NCBI GenBank assembly: GCA_021234155.1
Contig: JAJEKV010000011.1
Span: forward strand, 15,640,441 to 15,704,440
Length of the DNA: 64,000 nucleotides
Reading direction: 5' to 3'
Origin: Isoetes taiwanensis
Taxonomy: Eukaryota; Streptophyta; Lycopodiopsida; Isoetales; Isoetaceae
The notes under the pieces are model-generated. The model had not been told where the DNA came from. It saw nothing but the letters and a program-made list of their open reading frames with translations, and ran no database searches. This document shows, piece by piece, positions 1-11,186 of this stretch; within the stretch, counting starts at the first letter, position 1, and every line of letters starts with the position of its first letter. Made by a program: the position numbers and the translations under genes.

Positions 1-1280
1 GTGCGTTGGCTATATGTTACTGTGGCTATCATGCTTTGGCTCTCATATGAATAGTTATATCAAATAACCGTGTCTATGATGACAAATTGAAAGCTAACAT
101 AGCTTATGTGGATGGATATTTGATGTTGCACATTAGATGAAAAACCGAAAGCCACTGTAGCTTTTGTGGATGGGTATTAGACCCTGCATGTTAGATTATG
201 TATTTACATGGCTTATAGCTTATGTGGATGGATAGTTGACCTTGCATGTTAGATTTTGTATCTTAAAAAGAGTGTATTCTAGTTTCATTAAATGTGTTCT
301 ATATTTTGATAGAACAATGTAATCACAACATATTGCAATAGTCTACTATTGTCGACTGTAGTGCTTCTTGATGAAGTTGTGGAAAAACGCATTGTCATGA
401 AAGAGACAATGCTTTTGCATACACAATCTCCTTTTCAGTGATAGATCTCAATGTGAATGCAGTTATATGCATTTTCGAAGCTCAAGATTGAAGCATTTCC
501 AGTCGGTTCCTTAGGCAGATTTCCTTGTGCCACATATCATCATAAATAGCTCTGCATGAAGCTTCCACATATCAACATAAATAGCTCTATATGATTCATT
601 CTGATGTTCCATAATGGCAGAGTATTTGGATGTGGCCTAGTGCCGGAATTGCTATTAGAAAATATAAGAAACAAATATGCCTTATCTAGAATCTGTATGC
701 CATGGCGAGCTCTTCAGCTCTGCAATATAAATCAGTAATATGTTCATACCTTCACATCTTCAAATGAAAGAGGAGCTGGTATTGAGTAGCTTCATTCTAA
801 GTAAGACCATTAAATAATATGTAAGTTTTCTACTGTACAACATCATTGAAGCAAGATCTCGTTTCTATTACAATTAGGGTATGAAGTCCGACCTTGCTGA
901 TGCCCAGGTGCCAGCTCTGTCTCTGTTGCCAGCAGGCGTTTCTACCATAAGAATCTGTTGCAAAGATGCGCAGAATTTTATTTTCTAGGATTTATGAACC
1001 ACAATGCTCATATTTTTTCACTTTATGGAAAAGAGCAACAAACAGATTAACCATCAAAAGAAAGTTGCAGATTCTTACTTGAATACCTGCAGGAAATTAT
1101 TTCATCCATTCTGGCGCATGCAATGCACAAAAAGCAAAAGACATTTATCTGATGCAACCTTGCCCATAAAGCTGGAACTGCCATAACCCAGTCCGACGTC
1201 AAATCCAGAAAACTTAACTTAAGAACATATGCTCAATGTATGATATATAACAGTCAGCAGCAAATTAGGTTTAAAACTCT
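1..1280. other. AT-rich sequence without a recognisable gene
   Basis: No convincing coding region is seen on either strand; the longest open frame (60 codons at 1004-1186, plus) has no family resemblance and overlaps the downstream part of the possible minus-strand gene described at 1283-1438. The first 265 bases hold a degenerate tandem repeat. Confidence 0.5.
99..265. repeat. degenerate short tandem repeat
   Basis: The phrase 'agcttatgtggatggat' followed by a 'tgca..ttaga' stretch recurs about three times at roughly 57-60 base spacing (near 99, 157 and 213). The copies are clearly diverged, so the array is old. Confidence 0.5.
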
Positions 1281-1282
1281 AC

Positions 1283-1438
1283 CATTCTTCGAGTTCTCAA
1301 TTTAGAAGAAACTTTCTGAGCCGATTCATCATTGTGAGCAGCTTTCTGAGATATAGAAAAATAAGAAACTTATAGTTTGAAAGAAAAGAAGCTACCATAT
1401 CGTACCTGTGGAGAGACTGTTTTGGGAATGGTTGCCAT
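1283..1438 (-). CDS. possible first two exons of an unrecognised gene
   Basis: On the minus strand an ATG at 1438 opens an 11-codon exon (beginning MATIPKTVSPQ) that ends at 1406 before GT. A second 21-codon stretch runs from 1345 to 1283, with AG before it and GT after it. Both are whole-codon exons, so they join in phase; the second is basic near its end (LRTRRM). A further in-phase stretch with the motif GFDVGLGYG follows near 1190. The upstream DNA looks like a plant 5' leader and promoter (2152-2998), which supports a real transcript. The exon-1 segment is repeated at 2187-2219 inside the 781-bp duplication. The product is not recognised, and the exon calls rest on splice-site appearance only. 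Confidence 0.33.
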
Positions 1439-2932
1439 AGCCAAATGGCTTCGACCATCTAGATAAGGGATACCCTTAAGAAATCAATGGCAGGATGGCT
1501 GGCCATGTTCTCTTAGTCAAGATTTGCAGATATGCCAAGGCCCCAAAATGACTGGCAGTTCAGATTTTTGGCAGTTCAGATTTTTTGTCTATTCAATATA
1601 GACAATCCGATAGAGAAGGGACGCACCAGCAAAAATCAGAGGACTGACATCTCACCTACCTGACTTGCAACGACTTTAGACACTGGTGATCCGAAGGCTG
1701 GGCCGGTGTTGCTTGTGTTTTCCGCAAGAACTCACCCTCTGTGGCCAATGGAATTCTGGAAACCAGAATAAAATAAAACATGTCTTTCCATAGCCAGCCC
1801 AAGCACCCTATAGAATCCACCTTAGTGCAAACCCTGTGAGGCATAAATCCTGTAAGCAATGGTTCATCGACCAAGCCAAACACTATGAGGCATAAATCTG
1901 CAGCATCCAGGCCTTATAAGCATCAGATCCCTGCTTTATAGTGCCCAGCGTTGCAAGCTCCCATGTTGGCGCTTTGCTTCTTTAGCATCATATTGATTCA
2001 GTTGGTAATAGATCAGATGGACGTAATGCAACGGAAGAAGGTGAAGCCGAAAACAGAGGAAGAGAAAAAATTGCAGCGGAAACAAAAAGAACCCTAGAAA
2101 AAAAAATCTAGGGGTGAAAGATCTCGGCCTTTGGTTCGAAAGATCTGAGCCTATAGTTTGAAAGAAAAGAAGCTACCATATCGTACCTGTGGAGAGACTG
2201 TTTTGGGAATGGTTGCCATAGCCAAATGGCTTCGACCATCTAGATAAGGGATACCCTTAAGAAATCAATGGCAGGATGGCTGGCCATGTTCTCTTAGTCA
2301 AGATTTGCAGATATGCCAAGGCCCCAAAATGACTGGCAGTTCAGATTTTTGGCAGTTCAGATTTTTTGTCTATTCAATATAGACAATCCGATAGAGAAGG
2401 GACGCACCAGCAAAAATCAGAGGACTGACATCTCACCTACCTGACTTGCAACGACTTTAGACACTGGTGATCCGAAGGCTGGGCCGGTGTTGCTTGTGTT
2501 TTCCGCAAGAACTCACCCTCTGTGGCCAATGGAATTCTGGAAACCAGAATAAAATAAAACATGTCTTTCCATAGCCAGCCCAAGCACCCTATAGAATCCA
2601 CCTTAGTGCAAACCCTGTGAGGCATAAATCCTGTAAGCAATGGTTCATCGACCAAGCCAAACACTATGAGGCATAAATCTGCAGCATCCAGGCCTTATAA
2701 GCATCAGATCCCTGCTTTATAGTGCCCAGCGTTGCAAGCTCCCATGTTGGCGCTTTGCTTCTTTAGCATCATATTGATTCAGTTGGTAATAGATCAGATG
2801 GACGTAATGCAACGGAAGAAGGTGAAGCCGAAAACAGAGGAAGAAAAAAAATTGCAGCGGAAACAAAAAGAACCCTAGAAAAAAAAATCTAGGGGTGAAA
2901 GATCTCGGCCTTTGGTTCGAAAGATCTGAGCC
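1371..2932. repeat. 781-bp tandem duplication, two nearly identical copies
   Basis: Copy 1 is 1371-2151 and copy 2 is 2152-2932, with a constant 781-base offset. The one difference I noticed is G at 2064 against A at 2845. Both copies include the short minus-strand exon beginning MATIPKTVSPQ and a leader-like pyrimidine-rich stretch on the minus strand. The near identity implies a recent event. Confidence 0.95.
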
Positions 2933-2998
2933 GTCCAAAGTTTTAGGGTTTTATGCACGACATACACTAAAACTTTATAATAAAGGATGTTTATTTCT
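2933..2998 (-). promoter_or_regulatory. promoter-like segment with TATA and telo-box, minus strand
   Basis: Read on the minus strand, this segment has a TATA-like TTTATTATAAAG, then a plant telo-box (AAACCCTAAAA), then a leader with 'gggtTC' and CT-rich tracts in the adjoining duplication. Telo-boxes near the start site are well known in plant housekeeping promoters. The same ~65 bases occur inverted at 5680-5745. It could instead be the terminal inverted repeat of a 2.8-kb element. Confidence 0.45.
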
Positions 2999-3156
2999 AA
3001 ATTTTTTTTATAATATCATTATAATTCAAATGGCATGTTTATATCCAATACTTTTTCTAAGGCGCTGAATGTGCATTACTCTTCAGACTAGCCCAGGCTC
3101 AAATCTTGGGGGGTTTGTTTTGTTAGGGCCCGAAGGGCCAAAAATTTTTTTAATAT

Positions 3157-3609
3157 AACAACCAACACATAACTAACATTAACGTTATTAACACAAACCA
3201 TTGCATCTAACGCATTTAAATTAAAATCCCCCTGAAACCCCCTTTGGTTTGGGTGCATATTCACACGGGGGGTTACTCCGGGCATCGAGAGCTATCGGAT
3301 GGGCATATTTGCCCTTTATTCCTTGATCTGGACCGTACATGGCGATCCTCGTTTGTGGGGTATAGCTGTACAAATTTTTGTATACTGTATATTGAGGTTT
3401 GCAAAAGACTATAAGGTTTGAGGGAATGTACTTAATGGTGTTAATTTTGTACATGTATTGTAAGTTTTCAGGGGCTCTCGCTGCCCTACATAACCCCCCG
3501 TGTGAATATGCACCCAAACCAAAGGGGGTTTCAGGGGGATTTTAATTTAAATGCGTTAGATGCAATGGTTTGTGTTAATAACGTTAATGTTAGTTATGTG
3601 TTGGTTGTT
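3157..3609. mobile_element. foldback MITE-like element
   Basis: A left arm at 3157-3275 and a right arm at 3491-3609 are inverted copies of ~119 bases with few differences. They flank a ~215-base non-coding middle. Long arms and no coding capacity fit a non-autonomous foldback/MITE element. Beyond the right arm the terminal phrase 'gttatgtgttggtt' is repeated twice more. Confidence 0.85.
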
Positions 3610-4400
3610 AGTTATGTGTTGGTTGTTATGTGTTGGTTGTTAGTTTAAAATAGTTACTAAATCGGATGTAAAGGTTTCAGTTTGGATACTAAATAGATTA
3701 CTAAATCAGATATCCCTCTGGTAAGAAATGTAAGAAATGTCGAAGCTTTCTTTAAGAAAGGCCGAAGTGGGCTCCTAATGTACAGGTTTTTTTGTGAAGC
3801 TTTTTGTAGAAAACATGCTTAAGTATTAATATAAAATGGTTTTTAAATCTGGCATTCATCTTCACAGTTTTTCTAATAGTGTTATGTGTTTAGATTAAAT
3901 TCAGTGAGAAAGATATATTGATCTTTCTTGAATCTCATTTCTGGTTTCGTTATATCAGATTGTTTTGTCATTTCTTTTATGTACTTCCTATTTATCTACT
4001 ACAAGCAAATCACTGCAAGCAAATGACAGCAGACTTAACCATTGCAGAAACCATTGCATACAAATGAATATAATGAACCATTGCACACCATAAACTTGGA
4101 CTTGCAAACCATTGCTTAAACCATTGCAAATAAATGAATGAACTAAACCATTGTCCACTGTTACCATTAAATTAGGGACAACCTAAGAGCTGGCATCAAT
4201 CTGTATAAGAGCCTCCAAAGAAGCAATCTTATGCTTAATTGTAATCTTACACACAATAGATACCTAATTCTAAAAATAAAGAGAGAGCAAAGCAAAGCAG
4301 ATTATTAGATCAACTAGGAGGGACTTATTAACTGTTACTTATTGTGACTTTAGATTAAACCATGAGAAAATGACAACTAATTGACCTGAAAAGGCAAGAA
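3610..4400. other. AT-rich sequence with an 'aaccattgca' cluster
   Basis: No gene is visible. Between about 4035 and 4155 the phrase 'aaccattgca' or close variants recurs about eight times at irregular spacing. The same phrase lies inside the arms of the MITE at 3157-3609, so the cluster may be related debris. Confidence 0.5.
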
Positions 4401-4412
4401 AATGGCATAGAC

Positions 4413-4895
4413 TTGAATATGCTACATTTTAGATATCAACTTTACAAGCTTGTAACCATTGCATCAATTCGCACGGGGATTGAGACAGGTAGATGGGAGC
4501 GGCCGCAATTGCCGCGAGAAGCGAGACTATGTGCCTGTTGCCAGTTACAGGTTATTGAAGATGAAAGCCATACTCTTCTGAGTTGCCCTGCTTTATAGTC
4601 CGGAATCATTTTTTGACCTTAGCATTCCATTCCACGCTTCCACAACTTCTCAGAGCACCATCTGTGCATGACTTGACATTATACATACTTGAGGTTCTAG
4701 ATAAACGTCTGCAATTACTGAGCCCTCAGTAGTCATTATCTCTGTTTGTCTAGTATCATCATTACTGCAAAGGTTTTTCCCTTGAAAACCTTTCGAGGCA
4801 GGGGTTTTTTAATCCTAGTAGTAATGATTGTACTAGCCCATTGTATGGGTCCCATGACCTATTGGTCTCCGTGGACGTTAAAAAAACTATTCTAT
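4413..4895 (+). mobile_element. 5'-truncated LINE (non-LTR retrotransposon) 3' remnant
   Basis: An open frame at 4413-4598 ends with the sequence pattern R-x-G-x-E-T-G-R-W...C-x2-C...EDESH-x4-C. That is the zinc-knuckle-like tail seen at the C-terminus of many LINE reverse transcriptases. About 270 bases of 3' UTR follow, ending in GTGGACGTTAAAA and a pentanucleotide tail of ATTCT repeats to about 4895. The RT and endonuclease parts are absent, so it is a dead 5'-truncated copy. Its 3' end is shared with other elements in the window (22.1, 25.2, 30.8 and 53.7 kb). Confidence 0.65.
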
Positions 4896-5679
4896 TCTAT
4901 TCTATTATATTCTTACTGGTGACTTTAGATTAAACCTCAAGAAAATAGTACTCATTGACCTCAAAAGGCAAGAGAATGGTGTAAACATGAATACACTACA
5001 TTAAAAAAAAAAAACAAAACAACTGTAGCATGTGGAGATAGATCTGAATAGTGTGACATAGGTCTGATTCACGTGGAAAATAAACTCTACATTATAGATA
5101 CTGTATTAATCATTATGTCAAAACAGTGGACTGCTGCAACTAAATCGGAGAACTTTAGAACATGCTTGTATGCAACTAAAGTATGTTGAACCATATCTAT
5201 TTCAGTCTGAATCAAAGCATAAAAAAGCAATTATGAGAAGAAATGTAAGCAGTGCATTTAACCTGCCTGCTGCTCAACTTGCAAATTATCTCTATAGTCG
5301 ATCTTCAACGACCCCTTCAAGCTATCTGTAACAATCAGCATCATAATGATTAACTAGACCACTTTAAGTTTACATGTATCAATAACAATTACTTACTGGC
5401 ACTATCTCGGTAGAGTGTTATATATACTTTTTACCAACACGTATCCGTTGCAACCTCCATCTTCTCATTGTCTCTACTTCACCAGAGCGATACCAAGCAA
5501 GGGTTAAATTTGAACATTGCAGTACCATTCTAGAGCCCTCCTGCCATGCAGAGAATGGCACTTCATTTTATAGCCATGCAAAAGAAGGGCAACACAAAAA
5601 AGTGCCATTCAAACCGAAATACAGAAAATAATGTATCCTTTCAACAGAATGGCTATCATTTTTAACAATTTCTAATTTT
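4896..5679. other. AT-rich sequence, no gene seen
   Basis: No open frame with family resemblance, no repeat of note. Only scattered stops and A/T runs are visible. Confidence 0.5.
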
Positions 5680-5745
5680 ATATGCATTATCCTTTATTAT
5701 AAAGTTTTAGTGTATGTCGTGCATAAAACCCTAAAACTTTCGACG
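5680..5745 (+). promoter_or_regulatory. promoter-like segment with TATA and telo-box, plus strand
   Basis: This is an inverted copy of 2933-2998: TTTATTATAAAG, then ~40 bases, then AAACCCTAAAACTTT and a GGCCCAGAT stretch (a GGCCCA-type plant promoter motif). A leader-like region with 'ttctttcgttgcc' follows. The pair may be a divergent duplicated promoter or the two ends of one element. Confidence 0.45.
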
Positions 5746-5940
5746 GCCCAGATTTGATGAGCCACGCCCTAGATCCAATGGTCTACATCGTTTGATATAG
5801 ATTTGAGGGCTAAGATTTAGTGCAAGATTAGGTTTATTCTTTCGTTGCCTTTCTTCTGGCGGCTGGCCGATGCTTGCAGGTCTCTCCCTTAGCGATGGCT
5901 TGAAGACCAGCATATGATGATGCAGATGTGGGATCGTCCT

Positions 5941-6072
5941 CATGGCGGCATCTTCTGTATATGCAGGATATATTATCTCTGGTGAACCAACCGATTTTGG
6001 AAAATGCAAACAGAATGAATACATTGAAAACTGGAACAAAAACACTGTGATCGCTGGTACTCTTACGATTTA
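5941..6072 (+). CDS. short open frame downstream of the 5.7-kb promoter-like segment
   Basis: ATG at 5941 (context cctcATGGCGGC, favourable for plants) opens 43 codons (MAASSVYAGYIISGEP...) ending at TAA 6072. It lies about 200 bases below a TATA/telo-box segment, so it may be the first exon or a short peptide of a transcript starting there. It has no recognised domain. An accidental frame cannot be excluded. Confidence 0.25.
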
Positions 6073-7156
6073 AGAAACGTGGAAAGCTTTGTTGAGGATT
6101 CGACAACGGTGTCAACAAGAAGTCTTAGACAAAAGCTTTGGGATATGGCCTGCCAGATTTGCTAGATCAAATGGCTCATTCAAAGTTCGTTTATTATAGG
6201 AATTTATAAGATTTTGGTTTCGCAACTCAGAGTCTTGCTACTTCACGGAATATTATTTGCTGCTTGACAGATTGGGGTTTACAAATGAACTCCTAAATTC
6301 ACAGGGATGCAACTCTAAGATTGAGGTAAGGTTCTGGTACACTTGACTTTTGCTTCAACTATATACAGTGCAGAACACACAAAAATCCTAGAGAACTGCC
6401 TTGCTTGCTTTACTCGCTTTGCTATTCTTGCCTTACTTAGGACGAACATAATATTGACCATATGTTCAAGCATTGAGCTCAGGTATAGGTTTCTGATCAT
6501 TGCACACTGCAATCCATCTGGCATTAGCTCTGTTACACCACATTATGCATCCACAGCCTACATTTTTGCTATATTTTTCTATCTCCTATCCAAGGTTAAA
6601 ACCATGATAATCTACAATAAAAATCATCTCATGAAAACTTTTTAACATGATAGGAGTGCCAGCTTTCAGAACACATCAGCCCATCCATTCTTTTTGCAGT
6701 CTGGTGCAGATGGGTGAAACATCCCAGGCAATACAGTTTCAGTCCAGTTAGATATGCCTTTTAGTGGTTTAACAAGATTTGGAACATCCTTTCTTTCTAA
6801 ATTTGAGTGCTCTCAGATCACATCCTATAAGGAACCAGTTTAAAATACTACTACTACTTTGATCTATCTACTTGGAGTCAGCTAACCAAATCAATTGAAG
6901 TGGTGAGAAAAAATAGGGACTGGAGGACTAACATGAAATATAATGGGCATTGTATTACGTTGTATTACGAATAGCCATTTATCCCTTACTAAGAAATCCA
7001 ATATTTCTTGCAGTTCCTCAATGAATGAGCAAGCACTAGGACATTCTGAGAAAGGCTTGTGATCAGAAGCAAAGCTTCTTTTTAGGTGTAGTGTGCACTC
7101 ATATGGTTAATTGAAATTAAGCCATGTTTATCCACTGTAAGAGAGCAGTGTAAGAG

Positions 7157-7231
7157 AGCAGCAACAGAGACGCATTATTTTCGGCAACAGAGATGCATTA
7201 TTTTCGGCAACAGAGACACATTATTTTCTGC
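7157..7231. repeat. three-copy 26-base tandem repeat
   Basis: The phrase 'gcaacagagacgcattattttc' type unit occurs three times in a row with one or two changes each. Confidence 0.8.
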
Positions 7232-8052
7232 ATATTCCTCCTACGTAGTTGGTTTTTTGTCCATTCACATAACCTCCAATGGCCATGCAAAAGACCATTC
7301 CATCCATGTCAAGGATCATATGATATTGCTGAGCTAATATTTGAACATGGTAGGATAGCATGCAAAGTTTGAAATAGTGTAGAGATTAAAAACTTCGCGT
7401 TCTAATATATAGACCCTTTTAAAGTTCTATATTGTTGTTCACTATTAAAGGAACTTTATGTTTAAAGATCATAGCTTATGTGCATTCTAATTTTTGAGTT
7501 CCTTTACGAAGCCTGAACAACCATAATATGTTCCACCGCAAATTGTGCAGAGTGAATTCCATAGAGGCTTCAAAAACTACACCAACAATCTATGTTTTAC
7601 CAATCAAGAATTTAGTGTGCGGTCCTCCCTCCTAACTCCCTCCTAACGACTCCTACAAACAACTCCTAATTGACAATACCAATTGGTAACGTGGCTAAAA
7701 GAAAAACCCTTTAATTTTTATTTGGCCCGCCAATGGTTATTATATAAATTATCGTTAAGTATAAGTAATAACAATATAAGACCCCTTGGAAGAATTTTCA
7801 AGCTTCACTAAATAGAAATGTGAGATAACTCCCTTTTAACTTTTCATAATCACATATAGCATGAAGAAGTAAAAAATTGGAAAAGAATGGACACATAATA
7901 TATTCCTTTTGCGCAGTATGAGAGCCTCTACAAAAAAAGCTACTCCAAGTGGAATACGAAACATGAGCACAAATGAAGCATTGAAAGCATTATTTACAAG
8001 TTTGTGTATAGTTACCACGTTTGTACTATGTCCTCAGCATTCTATTTTCCTT

Positions 8053-8222
8053 AGAGCTTGAAGATGAATCCTATATTACAATGGGACTTCAATATCCTTT
8101 TTGGTTTTCATGGTATAGCATGGACTAAGTATGTCTCTTTATTTTCATCAGAGCTTGAAGATGAATCCTATATTACGATGGGACTTTAATATCCTTTTTT
8201 ATTTTCATGGGATAGCATAGAC
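8053..8222. repeat. two-copy tandem repeat of ~100 bases
   Basis: A segment beginning 'agagcttgaagatgaatcc' and running through 'gatagcatggacta' occurs at 8053 and again at 8152 with a few substitutions. Confidence 0.8.
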
Positions 8223-8710
8223 TATGTGTTTTAATTATCCCTTCTTAAAAATGGCATGTCCTATAGAGTATGCTTTTTTTTTAATTTATGCCTACTTTCT
8301 AAACTCTTTAAAGCAAAGAACTTCTAGATTGTGTCCAAACATTGTGTATATCCAAAACTTCAAAATGCCCTATTGTATTGCCGTTTTTTTGGAAACTAAT
8401 CCCTTCCTATCTTCTTTTCCACAAGTATTAAACATTAGAACTGTAGTGATTTAAAATGTTTTGGATATTACTAGGCTCAAATCCCCATAGTGATCATGCA
8501 TTGCTACTTTATTATTTACAGGTTTTCAAGTTTTGCCTAACAATGTTAGGTTACAATGCAACCTTATCATTTATAGGTCTCCAACAATACAAATTCCAGC
8601 CTATGCCCAGCAACGCTGGGCACCGTAACTAGTTATATATATAATATTTTGTTCTAATATTTTATATGCCAACATTTTGCCATGCAAATATCATACTATG
8701 TATGTATAAT

Positions 8711-9662
8711 GCCACGGTTCTATTGCATCGCAATAGAACCGACATTCCTTGGATGGGGACGTCCCTTTCTTTTCGTACCCCTATTTATTCTGCCTTTCTT
8801 CATTTGTCTGCCATCGGCGTTCTCTTGAGCTAGTTCTCTTTTTCTTCTCTATCCTACCAGTCTCCCTCACCCTCCCTCCTTGGTGGATTGTTTGCACTTG
8901 ATGGTGGCTGTCGTTTCGTTTGTTTGAACTAGATTTCTCCTTCTTCTCTATCCTATCAGTTTCCCTCACCCTCCCTCCCTTGATGGTTATTTGCATTTGA
9001 TCATGTTCGTTATTTCTTTTTCTTTTCTATGTCTTTTACATTTGCATTCTTTATTTCCTCAGCGTGGCTTTGTAGCCTCTGAGGCATACTTATTAGCTTA
9101 CTCTTTCTCGGCATGGCACTATAGCTTCTGAGGCATAACTCTTTTTCATTTTCTCTCGGCGTGGCAACGTAGCCTCCGAGGCAGCACTAATCGGTTGTTT
9201 TTCCCGCGAGGGCCATTTTCCGCGGACGATTCCCGATTGGTCGACTGTTGTTTCTTTCTCGGCGTGGCCCTGGAGCCTCCGAGTCTTCTTGTCTATGGCA
9301 TCTAGCTCATTGACGGGTTATTTTTTCTTTTAGCCTTGACTCTGCAGGATTTTTTAAGGTCTTGTGGTTGCCAGAGTGCGTGGGGTCGTGCTTCAACTAT
9401 TTGCTTGGGTTTTCCTCAAAACTTGAGAAGGCATGGTTCTTCTTCCCGATGAGAAGCAGTCACCAGGTCTTCTCACCATTGCATCGACCAAGTGGCGGAT
9501 AAAACCATCTTTTATATTGTATTCTTTAGTATCATCGCGCTCTCAATGATTGTCTAGTTTTGGAGCATTTAAAGTTCATATTTCCAAATTTATCTACCCC
9601 TAGTCAGGGATCCATTTGTACTCAATATTTTTACAAAGCTCAATGAGAACACCACTTCACTT
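8711..9662. repeat. left terminal repeat A1 of the DIRS-like unit
   Basis: Aligns with 18734-19891 from the hairpin 'ccacggttctattgc' to 'gagaacaccacttcactt'. It contains a TATA-like 'ctatttatt' near 8779, the conserved phrase 'atcggcgttctcttgagct', and four copies of a 26-base hairpin-like motif of the type CTCGGCGTGG-n-GCCTCCGAG at 9059, 9107, 9154 and 9258. A2 is about 200 bases longer because of indels. Confidence 0.85.
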
Positions 9663-9991
9663 CCTTGACAAAAAGAAAAAAGAGGAACGTCAACATGGAC
9701 CGGAATCACAAACATGAAACATTTACTTCCAACAAACCCAAGAAACTCAACCGAACCAGAGTCAGCGAACCCAACATCATCCGAGAAGAACACAAAGAGA
9801 GGGTGGGGAAGGGCGGGAAGGTAGGTAGAAGGCGCTAAAGACAAACAAGGCAAAGCTCAAGAGAATGCCGATAGGCAGCCAAGGGGGAAAACTGGTCTAT
9901 AAATAGGAGGGCGTGATGCTGGGGCGTCCCCATCCAAGGAATGACGGTTCTATTGCTATCGCAATAGAACCGTAGCATTCCTAGGATGGGT
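9663..9991 (-). repeat. inverted B-A junction and A-repeat fragment
   Basis: On the minus strand 9991-9924 reads as the full palindromic junction (gacccatcctaggaatg, hairpin, cattccttggatggggac). It is followed by a TATA-like 'ctcctatttata' and the 'tcggcattctcttgagct' phrase typical of the A repeat. It sits directly after the recombinase gene on the same strand, as expected of a 3' B1A2 block for that coding unit. Confidence 0.8.
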
Positions 9992-10019
9992 CTTGATCTA
10001 CACATAAGTGGCCGATAGA

Positions 10020-11042
10020 AGAGGAACCTACCTCAAAGACCAAGATGGCGGGATACAGTGAGGCGCTCCTGAATGTCGGGTAGAATGTAGCCGAAAGGGA
10101 AGCAAAGCCAGAGCCAACGCCCGCGGGAGAGCTTTTACAATGTCGGGGACAGACGAAGCAAAGAATCGGTGGTAGCACCGCCTTCTACCACCGCATGGGT
10201 GCCAAAATCTCGAGGCTCCAGACCGATAAGACGTAGGGACTCAAACCACCACGAACGGGCAGCAGCATATGACAAAGGCCGTGTGGAGCACAAGGATGAG
10301 CGAAAAAAGAGGGCCTCCCTCAGGTGGGTCGGAGGTGCGAAAACAAATGCATTGCATAACAAACGCCGCAAAGAATATGACAGGCGTAAGGGGAAAATGT
10401 GCGGCTATGAGGACCTCCCCGCCGCCGGGCGGACTGTCGCACTTAGACCTACGGATGTGCAACTGGACATAGTCGGGAAAAAAGGACAAGTCGCGCCAAT
10501 TCAAGTGCAGTGCTTCAGAAATTCGGAGAAAACCAGCAAAGCAGATAGTGACCAGGCAAGCTTTCATGAGGCTGCGCCAATCGGCTTGTGAGGGGGCTTA
10601 GTAGGGAGATGATCCGCTTAACGGAGACGCAAATGAGGTAAACGCCGCGAAGAAGAGTGGGTACGAGGGGCTTTTGGGACCAACGCAGAAGAGGGGTCGA
10701 ACAAGGCGATGGGAAGTTGACCAAGCTATGAAAAAGGCAATTATGCGACGCGAATTCTATAGAAGTAGGACTACGATGGGTCGATATTAGAGAGGAGAAG
10801 AACGCAGCAACATGCAAAGAGGAGGCAGGTAAAGAAGTAAGCTGCTGAGAGTGACACCAACGACGAAATTGAAGCCAAGCGGAAGAATAACTGAGCAAAG
10901 TCGAGGGTGCGCGAGACTGGAGAACGGAAGCCACAGCCGAGGCGAAGAAGGGCAACGAGGGGCCGTCATAAAAGGGTAAAATATCTGGAACAAGGGAATA
11001 CGCAAGTGTTAACATCAACCAACCAAAGAAAAATAACACCAT
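10020..11042 (-). pseudogene. tyrosine recombinase of DIRS-like element (broken)
   Basis: The frame at 11042-10515 holds a core-binding-like domain (APSTLLSYSSAWLQFRRWC, then helices up to about residue 110). The catalytic part continues in another frame at 10567-10241 with GFLRISEALHLNW, carrying the first catalytic Arg, and RRSKCD, where the conserved strand Lys is expected. A third frame at 10371-10135 contains FGTHAVVEGGAT in place of the usual H-x-x-R box, so the second Arg appears lost. No certain nucleophilic Tyr is seen. At least two frameshifts split the gene. The enzyme would integrate the circular element copy. It lies downstream of RT/RNase H on the same strand, the usual DIRS order. 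Confidence 0.75.
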
Positions 11043-11186
11043 GGACTACCCAAGCTATACCCAAACTGACCAACAACTCAGAAACTGATCCCGATGCTAT
11101 CAAGCAAAAGAGAAACAACCTTATGATAATGAACAAACTTTCCAAAAACACGCGAGACTAAAAGAAGGATGTGAGAAGAAACAATA

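Larger units (their letters stand above)
6073..8710. other. AT-rich sequence, no gene seen
   Basis: Open frames here are short, unrelated to known families and mostly paired on both strands. Two small tandem duplications (7157-7231 and 8053-8222) are listed separately. Confidence 0.5.

Noticed and set aside
1656-2664. Identical 75-codon minus-strand frames in both tandem copies
   Set aside because: Identity follows from the DNA duplication; the frame lies in leader-like DNA and resembles no family.
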